From positions 1,116,001 through 1,180,000 of the forward strand of contig NZ_JAJNMP010000001.1 of the NCBI RefSeq assembly GCF_021044935.1: a DNA stretch of 64,000 bases, read 5' to 3'. The stretch's first letter is position 1. The number at the start of each line of letters is the position of its first letter. Made by a program: the position numbers and the translations under genes. Origin of the DNA: Agromyces cavernae. Its GTDB lineage: Bacteria > Actinomycetota > Actinomycetes > Actinomycetales > Microbacteriaceae. Below the pieces are notes generated by a model, which saw only the letters and a program-made list of their open reading frames with translations, did not search any database and was not told where the DNA came from. This document shows, piece after piece, positions 35,078 through 46,922 of this stretch.

Positions 35078-35972
35078 CGATGAGCTCCTTCAGTGCTTCG
35101 ACGTGCTCCGAGTCGGCGCCCAGATCGATGTCGTGGTGGGCGCCGAGGTAGGCGTCGATGACGGCGGGATCCTCCATCACCGTGTGCGGGTCGCCCTCGG
35201 CGACCACACGCCCTTCTGCCATCACGATCACCCAATCGGCGATGTGCCGCACCATGTGCATGTCGTGCTCGACGAAGAGCACGGTCATGCCCTCGGCCTT
35301 CAGGCCCAGGATGTGATCGAGCAGCGATTGCTTGAGCGCGGGGTTCACGCCTGCCATCGGCTCATCGAGCATGACGAGGGTGGGATCGCTCATGAGCGCC
35401 CGCGCCATCTCGAGCAGCTTGCGCTGCCCGCCCGACATGCTCGCCGCGTAGTCGTCTTTCTTGGCGTCGAGCTTGAATCGGGTCAGCAGGTCCATGGCCT
35501 TGACCTCGATCTCGGTGTCCTGCTTGCGCCAGATCGCGGGGATGAGCGAGCGGAACAGGTTCTCGCCGACCTGGTTCTTCGCGCCGAGCTTCATGTTCTC
35601 CATGACCGACAGCAGCGCGAGCGACTTCGTGAGCTGGAACGTGCGGATGAGCCCCATGCGCGCGACCCGGTAGGCCGGGACGTGGGCGAGTGAGCGACCG
35701 TCGAACGACCAGCTGCCGGTGTCGGGCTTGTCGAAGCCCGTGAGCAGGTTGAAGAACGTGGTCTTGCCGGCACCGTTGGGCCCGATGAGGGCCGTGATGG
35801 CCCCGCGCGGGATCTCGACGTGGTCGACGTCGACGGCCGTGAGGCCGCCGAACGTGCGCTTGACGCCGTCGGCGATGAGGATCGGGTCGACCTTCTTGAC
35901 GCCCGGAGCGGCGTCGCCGACGTGGAGACCGATGGACTTCACGGGCCTCGAGGAGGTGATTTCACTTGACAA
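35064..35972 (-). CDS. livG: Branched-chain amino acid ABC transporter ATP-binding protein LivG
   Basis: 302 residues from TTG 35972; an in-frame TTG at 35978 would add two. AAGGAG sits seven bases before 35972, which favours it. Walker A GPNGAGKTT, signature SGGQRKLLEMARAL, Walker B VMLDEPMAGVNP. An extra N-terminal 40 residues precede the ATPase fold (starting PILIADGVKRTFGG). The start overlaps the livM stop by 11 bases. Confidence 0.92.
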   Translation of the reverse strand: MSSEITSSRPVKSIGLHVGDAAPGVKKVDPILIADGVKRTFGGLTAVDVDHVEIPRGAITALIGPNGAGKTTFFNLLTGFDKPDTGSWSFDGRSLAHVPAYRVARMGLIRTFQLTKSLALLSVMENMKLGAKNQVGENLFRSLIPAIWRKQDTEIEVKAMDLLTRFKLDAKKDDYAASMSGGQRKLLEMARALMSDPTLVMLDEPMAGVNPALKQSLLDHILGLKAEGMTVLFVEHDMHMVRHIADWVIVMAEGRVVAEGDPHTVMEDPAVIDAYLGAHHDIDLGADSEHVEALKELIDDEQ

Positions 35973-36942
35973 AAGCAAGCTCCTTCCGGTTTCCGAGGAT
36001 GCCTTGCGGCATGAACACCACGATCAACATGATCGCGACCCCGACGAGAATGAACCGCAGCTGGCCGGCCTGCACCTGCGTCATGAACGGCAACCAGCCC
36101 GCCTCGACCGCGCGGGAGATGAAGCCCGAGAAGAACGAGAGCAGCACCCAGAACACGATCGATCCGACGATCGGTCCGAGGATGGTCGCCGCGCCGCCCA
36201 GCAGCAGGATGGCGTAGATGAAGAACGTCAGCGACGGCTGGAAGTACGACGGCACGACCGCCCGTGGTAGGACGAAGACGATGCCCGCCAGGGTACCGAG
36301 GGCGCCGCCGAGGATGAGGCTCTGGATCTTGTACGAGTACACGTTCTTGCCGAGCGCGCGCACCGCATCCTCGTCTTCACGGATGCCCTTGACGACGCGC
36401 CCCCAAGGGCTGCGCATGATGAGCCAGGTGAACACCGCCGCGAGCGCCAGGACGATCCACGCGAGCAGAAGGAAGAACCACACTCGGTTGTCGAAGACGA
36501 ACGGACCGAAACCGTAGCGGCCCGCGGGGAACGGGTTGAGCGCGAGCAGGTCGCCCTGGTAGTTCGAGAGCCCGCTCGCCGAGCCGGTGACCGCATCGAA
36601 CTCGTTCGTCGTGAAGATGAGCCGCAACACCTCGGCCGCGGCGATCGTCACGATCGCCAGGTAGTCGGCGCGCAACCGCAGTGTCGGAATACCGAGGATG
36701 AGCGCGAAGATCACCGAAGCGACGAGCGCCGTGAGCACACAGGCCCAGAAGGGCCAGCCCAGGTGGATGGCCGGGATCGCGTAGCCGTAGGCGCCGAGCA
36801 GCATGAATCCCGCCTGGCCGAAGTTCAGCAGGCCGGTGAAGCCGAAGTGGATCGCCAGACCCAGTGCGGCGAGGGCGTAGGCAGCGGTGGTCGGGCTGAT
36901 CAGCTCGACGGCCGCGTTTCCGAAGATTGCTCCCCAATCCAT
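35962..36942 (-). CDS. livM: Branched-chain amino acid ABC transporter permease LivM
   Basis: 326 residues with eight or more hydrophobic segments. GLLNFGQAGFMLLGAYGYA and the cytoplasmic coupling loop RSPWGRVVKGIREDEDAVRALGKNVYSYK are LivM signatures. ATG 36942 with AGGAGG upstream, 11 bp after livH. Lacks the N-terminal soluble extension sometimes seen in LivM. Confidence 0.93.
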   Translation of the reverse strand: MDWGAIFGNAAVELISPTTAAYALAALGLAIHFGFTGLLNFGQAGFMLLGAYGYAIPAIHLGWPFWACVLTALVASVIFALILGIPTLRLRADYLAIVTIAAAEVLRLIFTTNEFDAVTGSASGLSNYQGDLLALNPFPAGRYGFGPFVFDNRVWFFLLLAWIVLALAAVFTWLIMRSPWGRVVKGIREDEDAVRALGKNVYSYKIQSLILGGALGTLAGIVFVLPRAVVPSYFQPSLTFFIYAILLLGGAATILGPIVGSIVFWVLLSFFSGFISRAVEAGWLPFMTQVQAGQLRFILVGVAIMLIVVFMPQGILGNRKELAFVK

Positions 36943-36953
36943 GTGCGGGCCTC

Positions 36954-40051
<3,098 letters not shown>

Positions 40052-40063
40052 CAACTCGGAGCG

Positions 40064-40247
40064 GCGCGCTGCAGGTCAGCGGGGCGCGAAGCGACGCGCT
40101 TCCTGCAGAAAGGCGGCAGCCGTAGCGCTCGCGGCGCGCCAGCGCTGCGAAGCGTGCGCGCTGCAGGTCAGCGGGGCGCGGAGCGACGCGCTTCCTGCAG
40201 GAGGGCGGCAGCCGTAGCGCTCGCGACGCGCCAGCGTTGCGAAGCGT
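40064..40247. repeat. 92-bp tandem duplication between guaB and the C-S lyase gene
   Basis: Copies at 40064-40155 and 40156-40247 differ at about five positions. Each starts GCGCGCTGCAGGTCAGC, contains GAAGCG-ACG-CGCTTC and a second CTGCAG, and ends TGCGAAGCGT. The duplication occupies nearly all of the 223-bp gap between these convergent genes. No open frame of note. Confidence 0.85.
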
Positions 40248-40274
40248 GCCGCGGTCAGTCTCGAGTGCGCGACG

Positions 40275-41435
40275 TCACGATTCGGTCCTCGCCTCGGCGA
40301 GACGGGTGATCGCCTCGTCGAGCACCTCGGGCGTGCACGCGAAGTTGAGCCGCACGTGTCCGCGGCCGACGGTCGCCCCGAACTCGGTGCCGATGCCGAG
40401 CGCCACCTTCGCGTGCTCGAGCGCGTACCTGGCGGGGTTGTCGCCCCAGCCCAGCGCCGACAGGTCGAGCCACGCGAGGTACGTCGCGTCGGGCATGCGG
40501 TAGCGCACGCCCGGCAGCTCCTCGCTGATGAGGTCGGCGAGCAGACGCCGGTTGTCGTCGAGGCTGCCGAGCACGCCGTCGAGCCAGCGCCCACCCTGGG
40601 TGAACGCGGCGATCGAGGCGATCGCGCCGAACTGCCCCATTCGCCACTCGACCTCGTACGGCAGGGCCGTGCGCACCCGGTCGCCCCGCTCGCTCGCGGT
40701 GACGATGAGCGCCGCCTTCAGCCCGGGGATGTTGAACGACTTCGACGCCGACGTGATGGCGACGCCGTGCTCGCGGGCCGCGTCGGACACCATGAGGAAC
40801 GGCGTGTAGTCGACGCCGGGCTGCACGAGCGGCCCGTGCACCTCGTCGGACACGATCGTCGCCCCGTGCCGGGCGGCGATCTCGGCGAGCGAGGCCAGCT
40901 GCGACGCAGAGGGCACGAGGCCGATCGGGTTGTGGGGGTTGCACAGCACCATCGCCTTCGCCCCGGCGGCGAACGCGGCATCGATGCCCTCGAGGTCGAG
41001 CGACCAGCCCTCGTCGATGCCGCCGAACATGGGCACGTCGACGACGACGGCCGACGCCTCGGTGACGAGATCGAAGAACGGCGGGTAGATGGGCGGCGTG
41101 ATGATCACCCCGTCGCCGGGGCTCGTGACTCGTCGCAGCACCTCGACGATGCCCATGCTGACGTCGGCGGTGCACGTCACGCGGGCGGGGTCGACCTGCC
41201 AGCCGAGCCGGGTCGAGGCGAAGCCTTGGAAGGCGTCGGCGACAGGCCGGCTGCCCGCGTGGTACCCCGTGTCGGAGCGCCGGATGGCGGCCTGCAGCGC
41301 GGCCGCGATCGGCTCGGCGAGGGGGTAGTCCATCTCGGCGACGGGCAGCGGCAGCACATCGTCGGCGTAACTGCGCCACTTCGCGCTCGTGCGGTTGCGG
41401 AGGACGTCGAGCGGCTCAGCTGCGATGCGATGCAT
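40275..41435 (-). CDS. PLP-dependent C-S lyase / MalY-PatB family aminotransferase
   Basis: 386 residues. Fold type I PLP enzyme; the PLP lysine is in TSASKSFNIPGLK; LCNPHNPIGLV and SDEVHGPLV are family motifs, the latter typical of MalY/PatB cystathionine beta-lyases. Likely cleaves cystathionine or cysteine conjugates, but substrate is not proven. ATG 41435 has GGAG and a CAAGCT box six bases upstream; the frame to 41906 beyond it is a shadow of the ABC-F gene. Confidence 0.88.
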   Translation of the reverse strand: MHRIAAEPLDVLRNRTSAKWRSYADDVLPLPVAEMDYPLAEPIAAALQAAIRRSDTGYHAGSRPVADAFQGFASTRLGWQVDPARVTCTADVSMGIVEVLRRVTSPGDGVIITPPIYPPFFDLVTEASAVVVDVPMFGGIDEGWSLDLEGIDAAFAAGAKAMVLCNPHNPIGLVPSASQLASLAEIAARHGATIVSDEVHGPLVQPGVDYTPFLMVSDAAREHGVAITSASKSFNIPGLKAALIVTASERGDRVRTALPYEVEWRMGQFGAIASIAAFTQGGRWLDGVLGSLDDNRRLLADLISEELPGVRYRMPDATYLAWLDLSALGWGDNPARYALEHAKVALGIGTEFGATVGRGHVRLNFACTPEVLDEAITRLAEARTES

Positions 41436-41447
41436 GACTCCAGCTTG
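41436..41447 (-). promoter_or_regulatory. Possible leaderless -10 box of the C-S lyase gene
   Basis: CAAGCT (minus strand, 41447-41442), six bases, ATG 41435. First position deviates from TANNNT, and the gap contains GGAG, so a leadered reading is also possible. Confidence 0.35.
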
Positions 41448-41550
41448 CCGCAGAAGCGAGCGGAGTGGCACGGCGGCGCACCACGCGATAGGCTGATCGG
41501 CTGCCTCAGTGCGCCGCGGCGGATGTCGCGAATCGAACGGAATCACACGC

Positions 41551-43251
41551 ATGGGCTTCATCGACGTCAACGGCGTCTCCTTCTCGCTCCCCGACGGGCG
41601 GCCGCTGCTTGCCGACCTCGCGTTCCGCGTGACCGAGGGGCGCACGACCGCGCTCATCGGCGCGAACGGCGCGGGCAAGTCGACGCTGCTGCGCATCATC
41701 CGCGGCGACCTCCGGCCCGACGAGGGCAGCGTGCAGGTCGACGGAGGGCTGGGGGTGATGGACCAGTTCGTGGGCACGGGCCGAACGGTCGCGGGCGCCG
41801 ACGAGACCGTGGCGGGCCTGCTCGTCTCGGTGGCGCCGCGACGCGTGCGCGACGCGGCACTCGAGCTCGAGGCATCCGAGAACGCGCTCATCGAATTCGA
41901 CGACACCGAGACGCAGATGCGCTACGCGACCGCGCTCGCCGAGTACGCCGAGGCCGGTGGGTACGACCAGGAGGTCGTCTGGGACCACTGCACGATGGCG
42001 GCGCTCGGCATCCCATTCGAGCGTGCGAAGTGGCGCGAGCTCTCCACGCTGTCAGGCGGCGAGCAGAAGCGCCTGGCGCTCGAGGCGCTGCTGCGGGGGC
42101 CCGAGCAGGTGCTGCTGCTCGATGAGCCCGACAACTCGCTCGACGTGCCCGGCAAGCGCTGGCTCGAGGCGCAGCTGCGCGCGACGGCGAAGACCGTGAT
42201 GCTCGTCTCGCACGACCGCGAGCTGCTCGCGCGGGCGGCCGACCGCATCGTGACGCTCGAGGTCGGTGCGGCCGGGAACACGGCATGGGTGCACGGCGGC
42301 AGCTTCGAGGGGTACCATGCGGCCCGCGACGACCGCTTCGCGCGGCTCGACGAGCTGCGCCGACGCTGGGACGAGCAGCACGCGGCGCTCAAGCAGCTCG
42401 TCGCGACGCTCAAGGTGAAGGCGACCTACAACGACGGCATGGCATCGCGGTACCAGGCTGCGATCACCCGGTTGCGCAAGTTCGAGGAGGCCGGACCGCC
42501 CGAGGAGCGCCCACCAGCGCAGGCCGTCTCGATGCGGCTGCGCGGCGCCCGCACGGGCAAGCGCTCCGTGGTGTGCGAGGGCCTCGAGCTCACCGGGCTC
42601 ATGAGCCCGTTCGACCTCGAGGTCTGGTACGGCGACCGGGTGGCGGTGCTCGGGTCGAACGGTTCGGGCAAGTCGCACTTCCTGCGACTGCTCGCGGGTG
42701 GCGGCACCGAGCCCGACCGCACGCTCGGACACGTCACGACCGTCGGCGAGACGCTCACGCGGGTGCCGCACGAGGGCCGGGCGGTGCTCGGGGCGCGTGT
42801 CGTGCCCGGGTGGTTCGCGCAGAACCACGAGCATCCCGAGTTCCGCGGGCGCACCCTGCTCGACATCCTGCATCGCGGCGACGCCAACCGCGACGGCATG
42901 GCCCGCGAGGCGGCGAGCTCGGCGCTCGACCGGTATGGGCTCGCGGGAGCGGCGCAGCAGCGCTTCGAGTCGCTTTCGGGGGGCCAGCAGGCGCGCCTGC
43001 AGATCCTCATCCTCGAGCTCTCGGGTGCCACGCTGCTGCTGCTGGACGAGCCCACCGACAACCTCGACCTCGTCTCGGCCGAGGCGCTCGAGGACGCGCT
43101 CCTGCGCTTCGACGGCACCGTGCTCGCGGTCACCCACGACCGCTGGTTCACGCGCAGCTTCGATCGGTTCGTCGTGTTCCGCAGTGACGGCGAGGTCGCC
43201 GAGACGGATGTCCCGGTCTGGGACGAGGGGCGCGTCGCACGGGTTCGATAG
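41551..43251 (+). CDS. ABC-F family ATPase (ribosome-associated type)
   Basis: 566 residues, two ABC domains and no membrane segment. First Walker A GANGAGKST, signature TLSGGEQKRLALEAL; second Walker A GSNGSGKSH, signature SLSGGQQARLQIL, Walker B LLLLDEPTDNLD. The linker (about 265-330) is charged and helical. Members act on ribosomes; some give resistance to macrolides or related drugs, others are housekeeping. ATG 41551 is chosen since the N-terminus then starts at the first strand. A GTG at 41509 would add 14 residues. TAGGCT (41489-41494) is a likely -10. Confidence 0.88.
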   Translation: MGFIDVNGVSFSLPDGRPLLADLAFRVTEGRTTALIGANGAGKSTLLRIIRGDLRPDEGSVQVDGGLGVMDQFVGTGRTVAGADETVAGLLVSVAPRRVRDAALELEASENALIEFDDTETQMRYATALAEYAEAGGYDQEVVWDHCTMAALGIPFERAKWRELSTLSGGEQKRLALEALLRGPEQVLLLDEPDNSLDVPGKRWLEAQLRATAKTVMLVSHDRELLARAADRIVTLEVGAAGNTAWVHGGSFEGYHAARDDRFARLDELRRRWDEQHAALKQLVATLKVKATYNDGMASRYQAAITRLRKFEEAGPPEERPPAQAVSMRLRGARTGKRSVVCEGLELTGLMSPFDLEVWYGDRVAVLGSNGSGKSHFLRLLAGGGTEPDRTLGHVTTVGETLTRVPHEGRAVLGARVVPGWFAQNHEHPEFRGRTLLDILHRGDANRDGMAREAASSALDRYGLAGAAQQRFESLSGGQQARLQILILELSGATLLLLDEPTDNLDLVSAEALEDALLRFDGTVLAVTHDRWFTRSFDRFVVFRSDGEVAETDVPVWDEGRVARVR

Positions 43252-43260
43252 GGTTGAACG
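43249..43260 (+). promoter_or_regulatory. Leaderless-type -10 box of guaB3
   Basis: TAGGGT (43249-43254) ends six bases before GTG 43261; it overlaps the end of the ABC-F gene. Confidence 0.6.
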
Positions 43261-44385
43261 GTGACCCAGGAGATCGAGATCGGCCGCTCCAAGCGGGGCC
43301 GTCGAGTCTATGCGTTCGACGACATCGCGATCGTGCCGAGCCGTCGCACCCGCGACCCCGAAGACGTCTCGGTGAGCTGGTCGATCGACGCCTACCAGTT
43401 CGACATCCCGTTCCTCGCCGCCCCCATGGACTCCGTGGTCTCGCCGCAGACGGCGATCATGATGGGCAAGCTCGGCGGGCTCGGCGTGCTCGACCTCGAG
43501 GGTCTCTGGACGCGGTACGAAGACCCCGAGCCGGTGCTCGCCGAGATCCGCAACCTCGCGCCTGAGCAGGCGACCGAGCGCATGCAGCAGCTGTACGCCG
43601 AGCCGATCAAGCCCGAGCTCGTCACCGCACGACTCGCCGAGATCCGCGCTGCGGGCGTCACGGTCGCCGGAGCGCTCTCGCCCCAGCGCACGCAGGAGCT
43701 CTACGCGACCGTCGTCGCCGCGGGCGTCGACCTGTTCGTCATCCGCGGCACCACGGTCTCGGCCGAGCACGTGTCGAAGAACCAAGAGCCGCTGAACCTC
43801 AAGAAGTTCATCTACGAGCTCGACGTCCCCGTCATCGTCGGCGGTGCCGCCACCTACACGGCGGCCCTGCACCTCATGCGCACGGGTGCCGCGGGCGTGC
43901 TCGTCGGCTTCGGCGGGGGAGCGGCCTCGACCACGCGGGCCACGCTCGGCATCCACGCCCCCATGGCGACCGCGGTCGCCGACGTGGCAGGTGCGCGCCG
44001 CGACTACCTCGACGAGTCGGGCGGGCGCTACGTGCACGTCATCGCCGACGGCGGGGTCGGGGCATCCGGCGACATCGTCAAGGCCATCGCGTGCGGTGCC
44101 GATGCGGTCATGCTCGGTGCGGCGCTCGCGCGCGCGACCGATGCGCCCGGCGGCGGCTACCACTGGGGCGCCGAGGCGCACCACTCGAAGCTGCCTCGTG
44201 GCAAGCGGGTGCACGTCGGTCAGGTCGCGTCGCTCGAAGCGGTGCTGTACGGCCCCGCTCCCGCGGCCGACGGCACGGCGAACCTCGTGGGCGCGCTGCG
44301 CCGCTCGATGGCGACCACCGGGTACTCCGACCTGAAGGAGTTCCAGCGCGTCGAGGTCATCGTCGAGCCGTACCTGGGATCGTAG
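43261..44385 (+). CDS. guaB3: GuaB3-type IMP dehydrogenase-related protein
   Basis: 374 residues. Barrel of the IMPDH/GMP reductase family without CBS domains. DDIAIVPSRRTRDPEDVS at the start, GGAATYTAALHLMRTG, and the phosphate loop IADGGVGASGDIVKAIACGADAVMLG. The family is widespread in Actinobacteria next to guaB; its activity is not clearly established and the catalytic-cysteine loop (GVLVGFGGGAASTTRA) lacks the cysteine of IMPDH. Starts at GTG 43261 by the box six bases upstream. Confidence 0.9.
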   Translation: MTQEIEIGRSKRGRRVYAFDDIAIVPSRRTRDPEDVSVSWSIDAYQFDIPFLAAPMDSVVSPQTAIMMGKLGGLGVLDLEGLWTRYEDPEPVLAEIRNLAPEQATERMQQLYAEPIKPELVTARLAEIRAAGVTVAGALSPQRTQELYATVVAAGVDLFVIRGTTVSAEHVSKNQEPLNLKKFIYELDVPVIVGGAATYTAALHLMRTGAAGVLVGFGGGAASTTRATLGIHAPMATAVADVAGARRDYLDESGGRYVHVIADGGVGASGDIVKAIACGADAVMLGAALARATDAPGGGYHWGAEAHHSKLPRGKRVHVGQVASLEAVLYGPAPAADGTANLVGALRRSMATTGYSDLKEFQRVEVIVEPYLGS

Positions 44386-44392
44386 GCGCCCG

Positions 44393-44506
44393 CCGGTTTC
44401 GAGACGGCGCTGCGCGCCTCCTCAGCCCACCGGTTTCGAGACCGGCGCTCCGCGGCCTCCTCAACCCACCGGTTTCGAGACCGGCGCTCCGCGGCCTCCT
44501 CAACCC
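44393..44506. repeat. Tandem array of three 37-39 bp repeats
   Basis: Units start with CCGGTTTCGAGAC at 44393, 44430 and 44469 and end CCTCCTCA(A/G)CCCA; the second and third are almost identical. One unit reads GGTTTCGAGACCGGCGCTCC then GCGGCCTCCTCAACC. Its flanks (GGTTTCGAGAC...TCAACC) match the layout of the palindromes at 54396 and 56462 (GGTCTCGATAC...TCGACC). Lies between guaB3 and glpD. Confidence 0.8.
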
Positions 44507-44576
44507 GCACAAGCTCGGGTAGCGTGGGAATCGATCACGCGGCGCGGCCGCGAGGCCGCGGGGATGAGGTGGCACG

Positions 44577-46307
44577 ATGGCGAGACTGAAGTCGGTGACG
44601 CGTTCGAGCAAGCTCGGGCCCGACGAGCGCGAGGCCGCGATCGCGCGGCTGAAAGAGAAAGAACTCGACATCCTCGTGGTGGGCGGCGGCATCGTCGGCA
44701 CCGGCTCGGCGCTCGACGCGGTCACTCGCGGTCTCTCGACGGGGCTGCTCGAGGCGCGCGACTGGGCGTCCGGAACCTCGAGTCGATCGTCGAAGCTCGT
44801 GCATGGAGGCATCCGCTACCTCGAACAGCTCGACTTCAGGCTCGTGCGCGAGGCGCTCATCGAACGCGGCCTGCTGCTGCAGCGGCTCGCGCCGCACCTC
44901 GTCAAGCCCGTGCGGTTCCTCTACCCGGTGAAGACGCGCTTCTTCGAGCGGCTCTACGTGGGCGCGGGCATGATGCTCTACGACATCTTCAGCTACACCG
45001 GCGGGCGCCCCCCGGGCGTACCGCACCACCGGCACCTCACGAGGCGCCAGGTGCACAAGGCGATCCCATCACTCGCCCCGAACACCCTCGTCGGCGGGCT
45101 CACGTACTACGACGCCCAGGTCGACGACGCCCGCTATGTCGCATCGCTCGCACGCACGGCGTCGTTCTACGGCGCGCACGTCGCGAGCCGAGTGAAGGTC
45201 GACGGGTTCCTCAAGGTCGGCGAGCGCGTGGTCGGCGTGAAGGCGCACGACCTGCAGACCGGCGAGCGCTTCGAGGTGCGCGCCAAGCAGGTTGTGAACG
45301 CCACCGGAGTCTGGACCGACGACACCCAGCGCATGGTCGGCGAGCGCGGCACCTTCAAGGTGCGCGCGTCGAAGGGGATCCACCTCGTGGTGCCTCGCGA
45401 CCGCATCCAGTCGGCCATGGGAATGATCTTCCGCACCGAGAAGAGCGTGCTCTTCATCATCCCGTGGGGCCGGCACTGGATCATCGGCACGACCGACACC
45501 GACTGGAATCTCGATAAGGCCCATCCGGCGGCGACGGCCGCCGACATCGACTACCTGCTCGAGCACGTGAACGCGGTGCTGGCGGTGCCGCTCTCCCGCG
45601 AAGACGTCGAGGGCGTGTTCGCCGGCCTGCGCCCGCTGCTCGCGGGTGAGAGCGACCAGACCTCGAAGCTCTCGCGCGAACACCTCGTGGCGCACACGGT
45701 GCCCGGGCTCGTCGTGATCGCCGGAGGCAAGTGGACGACCTACCGGGTCATGGCGAAGGACGCGATCGACGCCGCCGTCGACGCGCTCGACGGCAAGGTG
45801 CCGCCGTCGACCACGCAGGACATCCCGTTGCTCGGAGCCGAGGGGTACCAGGCCGCCTGGAACAAGCGCGGAAAGATCGCCCGCGCGTTCGACGTGCACA
45901 AGGTGCGCATCGAACACCTCCTGAACCGGTACGGCACGCTCACCGACGAGCTGCTCGACCTCATCCGGTCGGATCCGAAGCTCGGCGAACCGCTGCCGGG
46001 TGCCGACGACTACCTCGGCGCCGAGGTCGTCTACGCGGCATCGCACGAGGGTGCGCTGCACCTCGACGACGTGCTCGCACGTCGCACCCGCATCTCGATC
46101 GAGGCATGGGACCGGGGCGTCTCGGCCGCGCCCGTCGCGGCGAAGCTCATGGGTCGGGTGCTCGGGTGGGACAAGGCGCGTGAGACCCTCGAGGTCGAGC
46201 GCTACCTGCAGCGCGTGGCCGCCGAGCGCGCCTCCCAGGAGCAGCCCGATGACGAGTCGGCCGACCGCGTGCGACTCGAGGCGCCCGACATCGTCAAGGT
46301 CGACTGA
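44577..46307 (+). CDS. glpD: Aerobic glycerol-3-phosphate dehydrogenase
   Basis: 576 residues. FAD enzyme converting glycerol 3-phosphate to dihydroxyacetone phosphate, passing electrons to quinone. FAD loop VVGGGIVGTGSALDA (about 34-48), SRSSKLVHGGIRYLEQ, and GGKWTTYRVMAKDAID. ATG 44577 after GATGAGG. The C-terminal 100 residues form the DAO_C domain. No glpK or glpF neighbour; its presence near a glycerophosphodiesterase 10 kb away is probably coincidental. Confidence 0.94.
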   Translation: MARLKSVTRSSKLGPDEREAAIARLKEKELDILVVGGGIVGTGSALDAVTRGLSTGLLEARDWASGTSSRSSKLVHGGIRYLEQLDFRLVREALIERGLLLQRLAPHLVKPVRFLYPVKTRFFERLYVGAGMMLYDIFSYTGGRPPGVPHHRHLTRRQVHKAIPSLAPNTLVGGLTYYDAQVDDARYVASLARTASFYGAHVASRVKVDGFLKVGERVVGVKAHDLQTGERFEVRAKQVVNATGVWTDDTQRMVGERGTFKVRASKGIHLVVPRDRIQSAMGMIFRTEKSVLFIIPWGRHWIIGTTDTDWNLDKAHPAATAADIDYLLEHVNAVLAVPLSREDVEGVFAGLRPLLAGESDQTSKLSREHLVAHTVPGLVVIAGGKWTTYRVMAKDAIDAAVDALDGKVPPSTTQDIPLLGAEGYQAAWNKRGKIARAFDVHKVRIEHLLNRYGTLTDELLDLIRSDPKLGEPLPGADDYLGAEVVYAASHEGALHLDDVLARRTRISIEAWDRGVSAAPVAAKLMGRVLGWDKARETLEVERYLQRVAAERASQEQPDDESADRVRLEAPDIVKVD

Positions 46308-46358
46308 GGCGCACCGTCGGCGCCGGCGCCCGCGCCTCGGGTCGAGGCAGGGCGCCCG

Positions 46359-46383
46359 CGGGCGGTCGGCGGAGCACCGCCCG
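46359..46383. terminator. Possible terminator after glpD
   Basis: CGGGCGGT (46359-46366), nine-base loop, ACCGCCCG (46376-46383). No T-run; directly before the TAGACT box of the next gene. Confidence 0.4.
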
Positions 46384-46385
46384 CC

Positions 46386-46397
46386 TAGACTGGAGGC
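46386..46397 (+). promoter_or_regulatory. Leaderless-type -10 box of the antiporter-subunit gene
   Basis: TAGACT (46386-46391) ends six bases before ATG 46398. The spacer contains GGAGG, so either leaderless or leadered translation is possible. Confidence 0.5.
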
Positions 46398-46922
46398 ATG
46401 GTCGAGGTTCGCCGGGTCACCCTGCCCGGAATCGGCGTGATGCATTCGTTCGCGACGGTCGACGGGGTCGAGCTCGCGGTCGTCGCGCACCGCACGGGCT
46501 CGAGCGACCTCGTCGCCCGTCACGGGCGAGGCGACCGTCACGCAGTGACCCTGCGCCTCGACGAAGACGAGGCCCGCACCCTCGCCGAACTGCTCGGCGG
46601 CACCCGCGTGGTCGAGTCCATCGCCGAGCTCGACGACCTGCCCGGGCTGCCCATCGACTGGTTCGCGATCGACGAGCATGACGCGATCGTCGATCGGCCC
46701 ATCGGCGTGGTGCCCGCCGTCGACGGGGTCGCCCTCGTGGCGCTCGTGCGCGGCGACCACGCGCACCCGTCGCCGAACGGCGACTTCGTCGTCCGTGCGG
46801 GCGACACGATTGTGGCGGCGGGTCCCGCGCAGGGAATCGACGCGTTGTTCCGAGCGGTTCGTCACGGCGACGGTCTCGCCGTCAGGCCCGCTGAACGCCC
46901 CGACGAGAGTCCCGACGCCTGA
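46398..46922 (+). CDS. Cation:proton antiporter regulatory subunit (TrkA-C, KhtT-like)
   Basis: 174 residues. N-terminal VEVRRVTLPGIGVMHSFATVDG and a C-terminal TrkA-C ligand-binding domain (about 80-155; GVVPAVDGVALVALVRGDHAHPSPNGDFVVRAGDTIVAAG). Such subunits gate KhtU-type K+/H+ antiporters. In other genomes the antiporter gene is usually adjacent; here none is in the window, and SURF1 follows. Its stop shares one base with the SURF1 ATG. Confidence 0.82.
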   Translation: MVEVRRVTLPGIGVMHSFATVDGVELAVVAHRTGSSDLVARHGRGDRHAVTLRLDEDEARTLAELLGGTRVVESIAELDDLPGLPIDWFAIDEHDAIVDRPIGVVPAVDGVALVALVRGDHAHPSPNGDFVVRAGDTIVAAGPAQGIDALFRAVRHGDGLAVRPAERPDESPDA

